Source: Lachnospiraceae bacterium (GTDB lineage Bacteria; Bacillota; Clostridia; Lachnospirales; Lachnospiraceae). Taken from it: DNA of 30,608 bases. Shown here piece by piece: positions 1-6,858 of this stretch (position 1 is its first letter; each line of letters opens with the position of its first letter). Under the pieces are notes generated by a model. The model ran no database searches and was not told where the DNA came from. It saw nothing but the letters and a program-made list of their open reading frames with translations. Position numbers and translations under genes: made by a program. The stretch covers positions 1-30,608 of the forward strand of contig SFDP01000049.1 of NCBI GenBank assembly GCA_004558185.1, in the 5' to 3' direction.

Positions 1-56
1 GAATACTTTGCGCTCTTTTGTATTTGTTCCGATTCTGGCATGACCGGAGCAGATGT

Positions 57-122
57 AAGAGTAGTAAGTTGCAAATATCTGCTTAATAAGCAGACACTAC
101 TTACGAAACATTTACTACTCTT
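57..122. repeat. Nested, mutually exclusive inverted repeats
   Basis: An 11-bp perfect inverted repeat pairs 57-67 (AAGAGTAGTAA) with 112-122. Inside it, 64-69 (GTAAGT) can pair with 99-104, and 78-84 (TCTGCTT) with 88-94 around a 3-nt loop. The 11-bp arm and the GTAAGT arm overlap at 64-67, so the two outer pairings exclude each other. GCAGAT at 49-54 could also compete for ATCTGC at 77-82. This resembles switchable RNA or the end of a small palindromic element. No gene lies nearby, so the function is unknown. Confidence 0.5.
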
Positions 123-154
123 GAAACTATGTAGAATATGCTGTACTGGAGAAT

Positions 155-183
155 AATAGGCTCGCCAAAAGGCGAGCTTATTT
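155..183 (+). terminator. Terminator-like hairpin, probably for a gene left of the window
   Basis: GCTCGCC at 160-166 pairs with GGCGAGC at 171-177 around an AAAA loop. The stem extends through a G-T pair and four A-T pairs to 12 bp. Only a short, interrupted T run follows. The A-rich 5' flank would also suit a transcript from the other strand. No gene end is visible upstream within the window. Confidence 0.55.
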
Positions 184-324
184 AGAATGCTTTATAGGAA
201 ATCTCTGAATTACGTTTTCAGGGAAGTCCGATGTTAATAATAAAAGCGCAAGATACTTATATTTGTAAATGATAACGGTGGGAAGAATCATTGCAAAAAT
301 TAGTATTTAGTTTATAAAAAAAGA

Positions 325-353
325 TTGATTATTTTATAAAAAAAGTGTAAACT
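325..353 (+). promoter_or_regulatory. Candidate sigma-A promoter for the SCFA transporter operon
   Basis: TTGATT (325-330) and TAAACT (348-353) are separated by 17 nt, in an A/T-rich stretch that also has a 13-nt direct repeat (TTTATAAAAAAAG at 311-323 and again about 22 nt downstream). It would leave a leader of about 125 nt before the start at 487. The rest of 1-486 shows no credible gene. Confidence 0.4.
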
Positions 354-486
354 GTAGAAGTAATGCACAAAATAGTTTCCCCAATACATCGATTATATTT
401 GTGCATTTTGCCCGGCCGCATATGTCTGGGACGATTATCTTTACGAGTGAACAAGAAAACTAAACATGCAAAGGAGAAAAGAGAAT

Positions 487-1854
487 ATGTTGAGAAAACT
501 ATCAAATGGCTGTGTGCATCTGGTCAACAGATTTCTTCCGGATCCGTTCTTATTCTGTGTAATCTTAACCGTGCTTGTATTTGCAGGCTCACTGGCAGTA
601 ACCGGGGCAGGCTTTGTGGCAACGGTAGCAGGATGGGGAAAAGGTATCTGGAATCTGTTGGCCTTTTCCATGCAGATGGCATTGGTACTGGTATTGGGAA
701 GTGCACTGGCAAATGCCAGGATTGTAAAAGGAATCATTGATAAGATTGCAGGAATTGCCAAAACTCCCACACAGGGAATCGTAGTAGTGACCGTGGTATC
801 GGTTGTCTGCTGCTGGTTAAACTGGGGCTTCGGTCTGGTTATCGGAGCGATTTTGGCAAAGGAAATTGCAAGACAGGTGAAGGGAATTGACTATCGACTG
901 CTGATTGCCTCTGCCTATACCGGCTTCGTGGTATGGCATGCAGGTATTTCAGGCTCCATTCCTCTGGCTCTGGCCACTCCCGGTGAGGAGGCGCTGCTAA
1001 AGGCCACCGGAGGAGCTTTGTCAGAAGCGATTCCAACCTCCATGACTATTTTTTCACCCTACAATATTCTGGCCTGTGTCATCATTCTGGTAGGCTTACC
1101 ATTTATCAATGCGAAGATGCATCCCAGTAAGGAAGAAACCTTTGTAGTAGATCCCGAACTGTTAAAGGAAACAGAAGAGGACAAGAAGATACCTGTTACT
1201 CCTGCAGAAAAGCTGGAGCACAGCCCAATCTGCTCTTTGATTATTGTAGCAGCCGGATTGATCTTTTTGGTGAATTATTTTATGAACAATGGCTTCAATC
1301 TGACATTGGATATTGTAAATACCATCTTCCTGGTATTGGGGCTTTTGGCACATAAAACTCCGATTAACTATGTTCATGCAATTGCGGATGCAACAAAAGG
1401 TACTGCGGGAATCATTTTACAGTTTCCTTTCTATGCCGGTATCATGGCATTGATGACCTTTGCTCCTAATGGAACCAGCCTGGCAAGTGTAATCAGTACC
1501 TTCTTCGTATCGATTTCCACACGAGTTACCTTCCCGCTGTTTTCTTTCCTGTCGGCAGGTATCGTCAACTTCTTCGTACCCTCCGGCGGCGGACAATGGG
1601 CAGTGCAGGGACCGATTATGATGCCTGCCGGTCTGGAGCTGGGAGTTGATCCTTCTTTAACCGGTATGGCCATTGCCTGGGGTGATGCGTGGACCAATAT
1701 GATCCAGCCCTTCTGGGCATTGCCTGCATTGGGTATTGCCGGCCTGTCTGCACGTGATATTATGGGTTATTGTGTAATTGCATTGCTGTTCAGCGGTATT
1801 GTAGTATGTGGCTGCTTCCTGCTTGCAGGGTTTGGCTTCCTTCTGCCTTTCTAA
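487..1854 (+). CDS. atoE: Short-chain fatty acid transporter, AtoE family
   Basis: This 455-residue polytopic membrane protein matches the AtoE/short-chain fatty acid transporter family (E. coli AtoE is about 440 residues). It has many hydrophobic segments and the family-like glycine-rich stretch GGGQWAVQGPIMMPA near residue 365. A hydrophilic loop of about 35 residues lies near residues 205-240. The start at 487 is preferred over the in-frame ATG at 466 because AAGGAG (471-476) is 10 nt upstream of 487 and overlaps the longer reading frame. Family knowledge says these proteins take up acetoacetate, butyrate and related acids. The CoA-transferase genes that follow on the same strand support import coupled to CoA activation. 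Direction and exact substrate cannot be read from sequence. A strong hairpin lies between this gene and the next, so coupling may be partial. Confidence 0.88.
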   Translation: MLRKLSNGCVHLVNRFLPDPFLFCVILTVLVFAGSLAVTGAGFVATVAGWGKGIWNLLAFSMQMALVLVLGSALANARIVKGIIDKIAGIAKTPTQGIVVVTVVSVVCCWLNWGFGLVIGAILAKEIARQVKGIDYRLLIASAYTGFVVWHAGISGSIPLALATPGEEALLKATGGALSEAIPTSMTIFSPYNILACVIILVGLPFINAKMHPSKEETFVVDPELLKETEEDKKIPVTPAEKLEHSPICSLIIVAAGLIFLVNYFMNNGFNLTLDIVNTIFLVLGLLAHKTPINYVHAIADATKGTAGIILQFPFYAGIMALMTFAPNGTSLASVISTFFVSISTRVTFPLFSFLSAGIVNFFVPSGGGQWAVQGPIMMPAGLELGVDPSLTGMAIAWGDAWTNMIQPFWALPALGIAGLSARDIMGYCVIALLFSGIVVCGCFLLAGFGFLLPF

Positions 1855-1950
1855 AGCCAATTCAGATCGGCGATAGAAAAAGAGAGAGGTAAGAATCCCC
1901 TGCTCCATTATTGGGGAAGATGGGAAAGCAGGAGATTCCATTGAATAAGG

Positions 1951-1987
1951 TGCCATACATGACGCAGATCATGTATGGCATAATTTT
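1951..1987 (+). terminator. Strong hairpin with short T run between transporter and CoA-transferase genes
   Basis: A perfect 12-bp stem pairs 1951-1962 (TGCCATACATGA) with 1969-1980 around a 6-nt loop and is followed by TAATTTT. A second, one-mismatch 12-bp inverted repeat lies just upstream (1893-1904 with 1927-1938). No clear promoter was seen between this point and the CoA-transferase start, so the hairpin may reduce readthrough or stabilise the upstream mRNA rather than fully separate the genes. Confidence 0.6.
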
Positions 1988-2005
1988 ACAACGAAGGAAA
2001 ATAAC

Positions 2006-2053
2006 GGCTGCCTGAGCAGTCAAGCAGCCTGGCACTTCGGAATGGAGGAAAAA
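2006..2053 (+). repeat. Possible diverged copy of the intercistronic hairpin/RBS element
   Basis: GGCTGC (2006-2011) pairs with GCAGCC (2024-2029), followed by CTTCGGAATGGAGG and then the atoD start. The layout (GC-rich hairpin, GGAATG, purine-rich SD, ATG) resembles the clear copies elsewhere in the window. CTTCGGAATGG is also present before the ABC ATPase at 22456. The loop is longer and the sequence diverged, so membership is uncertain. Confidence 0.35.
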
Positions 2054-2767
2054 ATGATTAATAAATTTTTAACTGCGGATGAGGCAGTAGCTGGTGTAAA
2101 AGACGGCATGACGATCATGGTGGGAGGATTTCTGGGGACAGGCTCTCCGGAGATTTTAATGGATGCTTTGGTGCGCAGGGGTGTTAAACATCTTACAGTG
2201 ATTGGAAATGATGGTGGACTTCCTGTGGGAACCCATGGGGCTAAAACAGACAGAGGAATCGCCAAGCTGTTATCGGCAGGAATGGTGGATCACATCATTG
2301 CCAGCCATGTAGGAATGAATCCGGTCATTGCCGAGGGAATGAATGCAGGAACTTTAAAGTGTACTCTGGTCCCTCAGGGAACCCTGGCAGAGAAAATCAG
2401 AGCTGCCAACTATGGATTAGGAGGTGTTCTGACTCCTACCGGCGTGGGAACCCCCATGCAGCACGCTCTGGATGAACTTGGAAGAGAGAAAAGGGTAGTT
2501 AAAATCGAGGGGAAAGAATATCTTTTGGAGATGCCTCTAAAGGCTGACTATGCTTTTGTACGGGCATCTGTATGTGATAAGTTTGGAAACTTTAAATGTG
2601 AAAAGGCAACAAAAAACTTTAACTATGTCATGGCCGGTGCAGCGGACAAGGTCGTTTTGGCAAGCGAAAGAGTAGTTGAGGTGGGTGAACTGGATTCGGA
2701 TCATTATGATGTTCCGGGTGTGGTAGTTGATATTATCGTGGAAGGAGAAGCAAAATGGCAGATTTAA
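2054..2767 (+). CDS. atoD: CoA-transferase subunit A (AtoD/CtfA family)
   Basis: This is the alpha subunit of a class I two-subunit CoA-transferase, 237 residues against about 220 for E. coli AtoD. The N-terminus has the typical glycine-rich segment GGFLGTGSPE, followed by the conserved GNDGG-type and GAKTDRGIAKLL stretches. The start at 2054 is used because TGGAGG (2043-2048) lies 5 nt upstream; the in-frame ATG at 2042 overlaps that SD. The end overlaps the start of the beta subunit by 13 nt, typical of translational coupling. Family members move CoA between acetyl-CoA or butyryl-CoA and acetoacetate or another short-chain acid. The linked AtoE-type transporter makes a short-chain fatty acid or acetoacetate role most likely. 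The exact acid pair is an inference. Confidence 0.9.
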   Translation: MINKFLTADEAVAGVKDGMTIMVGGFLGTGSPEILMDALVRRGVKHLTVIGNDGGLPVGTHGAKTDRGIAKLLSAGMVDHIIASHVGMNPVIAEGMNAGTLKCTLVPQGTLAEKIRAANYGLGGVLTPTGVGTPMQHALDELGREKRVVKIEGKEYLLEMPLKADYAFVRASVCDKFGNFKCEKATKNFNYVMAGAADKVVLASERVVEVGELDSDHYDVPGVVVDIIVEGEAKWQI

Positions 2768-3411
2768 AGGAGAGAATTGCAAAAAGAATTGCAAAGGAAT
2801 TTAAAGACGGCGATTTTGGCAATCTGGGAATTGGTCTTCCCACCATGGTAGCCAATTATATTCCCAAGAATGTAGATGTAATTCTTCATTCTGAGAATGG
2901 CTTTGCCGGCCTGGGTGAAGTCGTTGAAGCAGGAGAGGAAGATGTAGATATTGTAAATGCCGGCGGTGCATATGTTACAGCCATTGACCGGGTTCATTTT
3001 TTTGACTCTGCTATGAGCTTCGGTCTGGTAAGAGGCGGACACCTGGATATTACCGTACTGGGGGCAATGCAGGTGGCCGAAAACGGCGATCTGGCAAACT
3101 GGATCGTTCCCGGAGCAAAGGTGGCCGGAATGGGTGGCGCAATGGATCTGGTAGTTGGTGCAAAGAAGGTAATTATTGCCATGCTCCATACTCAGAAGGG
3201 ACAGCCTAAAATTTTAAAGGAATGTACACTGCCATTAACTGCCCAGAAATGTGTAAACATGATTGTAACCGAAATGGGAGTTATGGAAATCACACCGGAA
3301 GGAATTGTAGTGACGGAGCTTCATCCTGATTATACTAAAGAGGATATCCAGGCAGCTACGGGCTGCAAGCTGATTTTCAGTCCTGAGTTAAAGGCCATGG
3401 AGGAAGAATAG
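2755..3411 (+). CDS. atoA: CoA-transferase subunit B (AtoA/CtfB family)
   Basis: This is the catalytic beta subunit, 218 residues and full length for the family. The catalytic glutamate is visible as E47 in the hallmark SENG motif (LHSENGFAGLGE). In class I CoA-transferases this residue forms the covalent glutamyl-CoA thioester. Other family signatures are GNLGIGLPTMVANYI near residues 22-36 and GAKVAGMGGAMDLV around 120-135. The gene begins inside the last codons of subunit A in another frame, with GAAGGAGAAGCAAA supplying a Shine-Dalgarno inside the upstream gene. Together the two encode the usual alpha2beta2 enzyme. The chemoreceptor gene follows after 56 nt with no visible terminator. Confidence 0.92.
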   Translation: MADLKERIAKRIAKEFKDGDFGNLGIGLPTMVANYIPKNVDVILHSENGFAGLGEVVEAGEEDVDIVNAGGAYVTAIDRVHFFDSAMSFGLVRGGHLDITVLGAMQVAENGDLANWIVPGAKVAGMGGAMDLVVGAKKVIIAMLHTQKGQPKILKECTLPLTAQKCVNMIVTEMGVMEITPEGIVVTELHPDYTKEDIQAATGCKLIFSPELKAMEEE

Positions 3412-3467
3412 GCCTTTAGGAAATAGTAGGCGATAAGTTACTAATGAAGAAATGTGGAGGAATAACG

Positions 3468-5438
3468 GTGAAAAGTATAAAAGGAATCTTTCTCTCTTTA
3501 ACGTTTGCTATTATTGTTGTTTTGGTGGGCAGCTTATCCTGGACCAGCTACCGCTATTCAAAGTCTTCTATTCTGAATAGCGTTGAAAAGGAACTGAAGG
3601 ATAATGCCATACTTATCCAAACGCAGTTGGATGCATGGCTGGAAGCCAGAATGACAGAAGTTACAACTATGGCAGACACGCCGATTCTGCAAAGCGGTGA
3701 GATGAGGGCAATCAATACCTATTTAGGAAATCAACTGGAGCAGTTGGATGCTTACAGCAGCTTCTGGGTTTCCGATTTAAATGGGGACTGGTATTCGCCT
3801 CTGGGAACCGCCGGAAGTATTAGTGAGCGAGATTATTTTCCCGTTATTCTTTCTACCAAGGAGCCGGTGATTTCCAATCCGTTGATCGGGAAGGCGGATG
3901 GAAAGCTGGTGGTTGTGATTGCTGTTCCGGTGAAGGTAAACGGACAGATGAAAGCCATTCTCGGAGCCAATGTTAAGGTTGAGGAGCTGGTGGGTCTGGT
4001 AGGAGCAGTAGAAGTAGGAGAAACCGGCTATGCTACCTTGTATCAGGCAGACGGAACGGTTATCGCAGATCGGGATACCAGTAAGATTTTAGAGAGCAAT
4101 CCTTTTCGGGATAATACCAGCAGCCTATACCAGACGGAGTCGGATATTTTATCCGGCACATTAGGGATAAAGCTGATTGAGGAGGAGAAAGGAACCGCTT
4201 ATGTTGCTCACACTCCCATGAATTCCACGGATTGGATCATCACCGTAGTAGCCAATATTGATGAGTTCATGGCTCCTTTAGAGGATTATTTAGCAACCAG
4301 CCTGATTACTGCCGCAGTGTTATTGATCGTTGCAGCCGGTATTGTTCTGCTTGTCACGATTAAATTGACCAATCCTATCCGTAAGCTGCAGGATGCAGCA
4401 GTGTCCATGGCAGAGGGAGATTGTACTGTCCAAATTAAAATCAAGGACAGAACTGAAATCGGCAGGCTTGCAGATGCTTTTGCAGCTATGGGGGAAAACT
4501 TACAGCAATTGTTAGCACATATTTTAGGATCAGCCAATCAGATAGATGCCTTTTCAGAGGAAATTGACCAACAGGTGAAGGTTACGATGAACAAGGCAGA
4601 CGAAGCCTCCTGTGCAATCAAAAATGTTACTCGGGAAATTCGGGAACAGGTAGATTTTGTGGATAAAATGGCAGGTTCTGCCGGCGAAATTTCTTCGGCA
4701 ATCGTTCATGCCAATGTGAGTATAGAAGAGATTTCTGCTTCGGCAGAGGAAACCGTCAAGGCAGCGAAAAACGGAAATGAGGTAATCGCTTCAGTTAAGC
4801 AGCAGATGGAGCAGATTAAAGAGGTGGTTTCCAGAGCAGCAGAGGTGATTGAAGAAGTAGGTACACGCTCGAAGGAGATTGGTGAAATTGTAGATACCAT
4901 TGCCAGTATTTCCAGCCAGACGAATCTATTGGCACTAAATGCGTCAATTGAGGCAGCAAGAGCGGGTGAGCAGGGAAGAGGCTTTGCGGTGGTAGCGCAG
5001 GAAGTAGGGAAACTGGCAGAGGAATCAGGGGAAGCGACCAAGAAAATTGCCCATTTGGTGACAGAGATGCAGCAAAGCACAGAAAAAGCTGTATCCTCCA
5101 TGGAAGCAGGTACGATAGAGGTAACTCACGGTACTGAGGTAGTATCCGATGCAGATACTTCCTTTCGAAAGATTCAGGGACTGATTGAGCAGTTGATGCT
5201 TCAGTTGGAAGCCATTATGCAGGATATGCAGAATATAGGCAGAGAAAATGAAGGACTGGTAGATGCAGTAGAGCATATTAATACCTTAAGCAGAGAAATC
5301 CTGAATGAAACGCAGGTTGTGGAAGAAGCATCAGATCAACAGCTAAATGCAAACAGAGAGAATATGGCTTCTGTTGAGCGACTTGCACGAATGTCAGAAA
5401 AGCTGATTTTAGAGGTGAAACGCTTTAAAATTGATTAA
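3468..5438 (+). CDS. Methyl-accepting chemotaxis protein with Cache sensor
   Basis: This transmembrane chemoreceptor has 656 residues from the GTG start. That start is chosen because GGAGG (3456-3460) sits 7 nt upstream; an upstream in-frame ATG at 3444 lacks an SD. Order: TM1 about residues 5-25; extracellular dCache-like ligand domain about 35-270, including SDLNGDWYSPLG and GKADGKLVVVIAVPV; TM2 about 272-297; HAMP to about 345; cytoplasmic signalling coiled coil with the highly conserved tip (EAARAGEQGRGFAVVAQEVG) around residues 495-515. It would bind CheA/CheW at the tip and signal to the flagellar motor. No C-terminal CheR-tethering pentapeptide is seen. Its position right after the transporter and CoA-transferase genes, with no visible terminator, suggests it may sense an acid used by them, but ligand specificity cannot be read here. 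Confidence 0.93.
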   Translation: MKSIKGIFLSLTFAIIVVLVGSLSWTSYRYSKSSILNSVEKELKDNAILIQTQLDAWLEARMTEVTTMADTPILQSGEMRAINTYLGNQLEQLDAYSSFWVSDLNGDWYSPLGTAGSISERDYFPVILSTKEPVISNPLIGKADGKLVVVIAVPVKVNGQMKAILGANVKVEELVGLVGAVEVGETGYATLYQADGTVIADRDTSKILESNPFRDNTSSLYQTESDILSGTLGIKLIEEEKGTAYVAHTPMNSTDWIITVVANIDEFMAPLEDYLATSLITAAVLLIVAAGIVLLVTIKLTNPIRKLQDAAVSMAEGDCTVQIKIKDRTEIGRLADAFAAMGENLQQLLAHILGSANQIDAFSEEIDQQVKVTMNKADEASCAIKNVTREIREQVDFVDKMAGSAGEISSAIVHANVSIEEISASAEETVKAAKNGNEVIASVKQQMEQIKEVVSRAAEVIEEVGTRSKEIGEIVDTIASISSQTNLLALNASIEAARAGEQGRGFAVVAQEVGKLAEESGEATKKIAHLVTEMQQSTEKAVSSMEAGTIEVTHGTEVVSDADTSFRKIQGLIEQLMLQLEAIMQDMQNIGRENEGLVDAVEHINTLSREILNETQVVEEASDQQLNANRENMASVERLARMSEKLILEVKRFKID

Positions 5439-5460
5439 AATTGATTAGATAGAAAAAGAC

Positions 5461-5489
5461 TTGACATCGATTCAGATTTTCACTATGAT
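5461..5489 (+). promoter_or_regulatory. Consensus sigma-A promoter of the pheST T-box transcript
   Basis: TTGACA (5461-5466) is a perfect -35 and TATGAT (5484-5489) a near-perfect -10, with the ideal 17-nt spacer. Transcription would begin near 5496, just before the T-box leader, and only 22 nt after the chemoreceptor stop codon. Confidence 0.85.
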
Positions 5490-5495
5490 GGTAAA

Positions 5496-5751
5496 GAATA
5501 AGAGAAAAAGCCATGAAGGTGTCAAGTAAGAGTATATCTTCTTTAAGAGAGAGGAAGTCGCTGGCTGTAAGCTTCCTTAAGTTCAGGTATACGATGAATT
5601 TCCCACCCTAGCTTCTTACCTGAACATTTTTAGACTATTAGGGTAAGACGGAGCAGACACGTTAAGTCTTCAGAGTGTCCGATGAATCGGAAATGTGGGT
5701 GGTACCGCGGAAATTTTCGTCCCCAGTGTCTTACGACACTGGGAATTTTTT
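5496..5751 (+). promoter_or_regulatory. T-box riboswitch leader, probably tRNA-Phe responsive
   Basis: The leader has the diagnostic T-box sequence TGGGTGGTACCGCG at 5696-5709, the downstream CGTCCC antiterminator partner (5719-5724), and an intrinsic terminator. Stem I features are visible: AGAGAG with the GGAAG...CTTCC distal arm around CTGGCTGTAAGC near 5550-5580. A TTC at 5600-5602 in GAATTTCCC is a plausible phenylalanine specifier codon, consistent with pheST downstream. A small stem (CCGAT/ATCGG) near 5680-5690 fits stem III. Family knowledge: uncharged tRNA pairs with specifier and T-box, stabilising the antiterminator and allowing transcription. The specifier assignment is by position only and is less sure than the T-box call. 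Confidence 0.93.
5722..5751 (+). terminator. Regulated intrinsic terminator of the T-box
   Basis: A 9-bp perfect stem, CCCAGTGTC (5722-5730) with GACACTGGG (5735-5743), has a TTAC loop and a T run to 5751. Its 5' arm overlaps the CGTCCC strand needed for the antiterminator, so the two structures exclude each other. Confidence 0.9.
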
Positions 5752-5802
5752 ATGAGAAAATATGCAGATGGAGTGGCAGAGAACATGGAGAGGGAGGAAG
5801 AA

Positions 5803-6822
5803 ATGAAAGAGAAGCTGGAACAGATTAAGGCAGAGGCCATGGAGCAGATCAGAAATTCCGAAGCCTTAGAGAGATTAAACGATGTCCGGGTAAATGTACT
5901 GGGGAAGAAGGGGGCATTGACTGCAGTATTAAAGAGTATGAAGGATGTTGCCCCTGAGGACAGACCCAAGGTTGGCCAGTTAGTAAATGAGACCCGGGCA
6001 GAAATAGAAAGGGTGCTTGAAGAAACCGTTAAGAAACTGGAGGCGGTAAAAAGAGAGGCACAGCTTAAAGCAGAGGTTATTGATGTGACCCTGCCTGCAA
6101 AGAAGAATAGCGTGGGACATCGCCATCCCAATATAATTGCCATGGAAGAAGTAGAGCGGATTTTCATTGGTATGGGCTATGAGGTGGTAGAAGGACCGGA
6201 GATTGAAACCGATTATTATAATTTTGAAGCCTTGAATATTCCGGCGGATCATCCGGCCAAGGATGAGCAGGATACCTTTTATATTAATGGGGATATTCTG
6301 TTAAGAACCCAGACTTCAGGAACCCAGGTGCACGTGATGGAGCAGGGAAAGCTGCCTATCCGTATGATTGCACCGGGAAGAGTATTTCGTTCTGATGAAG
6401 TGGATGCAACCCATTCTCCTTCCTTTCATCAGATTGAAGGCCTGGTCATTGATAAGAAAATTACGTTTGCGGATTTAAAGGGAACATTGGCAGAGTTTGC
6501 CAGAGAACTGTTTGGGGAAGAAACAAGGGTGAAATTCAGACCCCATCATTTTAACTTTACGGAGCCCAGCGCAGAAATGGATGTAAGCTGTTTCAAATGC
6601 GGCGGAAGTGGATGTCGGTTTTGTAAAGGAAGCGGATGGATCGAGATTCTGGGATGCGGAATGGTACACCCTAATGTACTTCGCATGAGCAAAATCGATC
6701 CTGAACAGTATACCGGCTTCGCATTTGGAATCGGACTGGAAAGAATTGCCCTGCTAAAATATGAAATTGATGATATGCGTCTGCTCTACGAAAATGATAT
6801 TCGCTTTTTGAAGCAATTTTGA
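5803..6822 (+). CDS. pheS: Phenylalanyl-tRNA synthetase alpha subunit
   Basis: PheS is 339 residues, the normal bacterial length. An N-terminal coiled coil (about residues 1-85) precedes the class II catalytic core. Motif 2 is visible as RVFRSDEVDATHSPSFHQIE and motif 3 as GFAFGIGLERIALL near the C-terminus. A Cys-rich insert (CFKCGGSGCRFCKGSG, about residues 261-276) precedes the conserved GCGMVHPNVL; this insert is typical of Firmicutes PheS and may bind metal. The start is set at 5803 by GGGAGG (5792-5797); longer in-frame starts (5752, 5785) run back to the T-box terminator and lack family support. It forms the alpha2beta2 enzyme with PheT, which starts 36 nt downstream. Expression is controlled by the upstream T-box. 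Confidence 0.97.
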   Translation: MKEKLEQIKAEAMEQIRNSEALERLNDVRVNVLGKKGALTAVLKSMKDVAPEDRPKVGQLVNETRAEIERVLEETVKKLEAVKREAQLKAEVIDVTLPAKKNSVGHRHPNIIAMEEVERIFIGMGYEVVEGPEIETDYYNFEALNIPADHPAKDEQDTFYINGDILLRTQTSGTQVHVMEQGKLPIRMIAPGRVFRSDEVDATHSPSFHQIEGLVIDKKITFADLKGTLAEFARELFGEETRVKFRPHHFNFTEPSAEMDVSCFKCGGSGCRFCKGSGWIEILGCGMVHPNVLRMSKIDPEQYTGFAFGIGLERIALLKYEIDDMRLLYENDIRFLKQF

Positions 6823-6858
6823 TGTGTGAGGCAGAACAGCAGAAATAGGAGGATGAGC

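Noticed and set aside
441..770. Open frames on both strands overlapping the transporter gene (441-770 minus, 363-740 plus)
   Set aside because: They overlap a well-supported membrane transporter, lack a Shine-Dalgarno site and give no recognisable protein. They are shadows of the real gene.
5695..5802. N-terminal extension of PheS reaching back to the T-box
   Set aside because: The extra codons translate the T-box antiterminator and terminator region. A good SD and family length support the start at 5803.
6585..6645. Cys-rich insert of PheS as a novel fused zinc finger
   Set aside because: The CxxCGGSGCRFC-type insert is common in PheS of Bacillus and Clostridia, so it is normal for the family.
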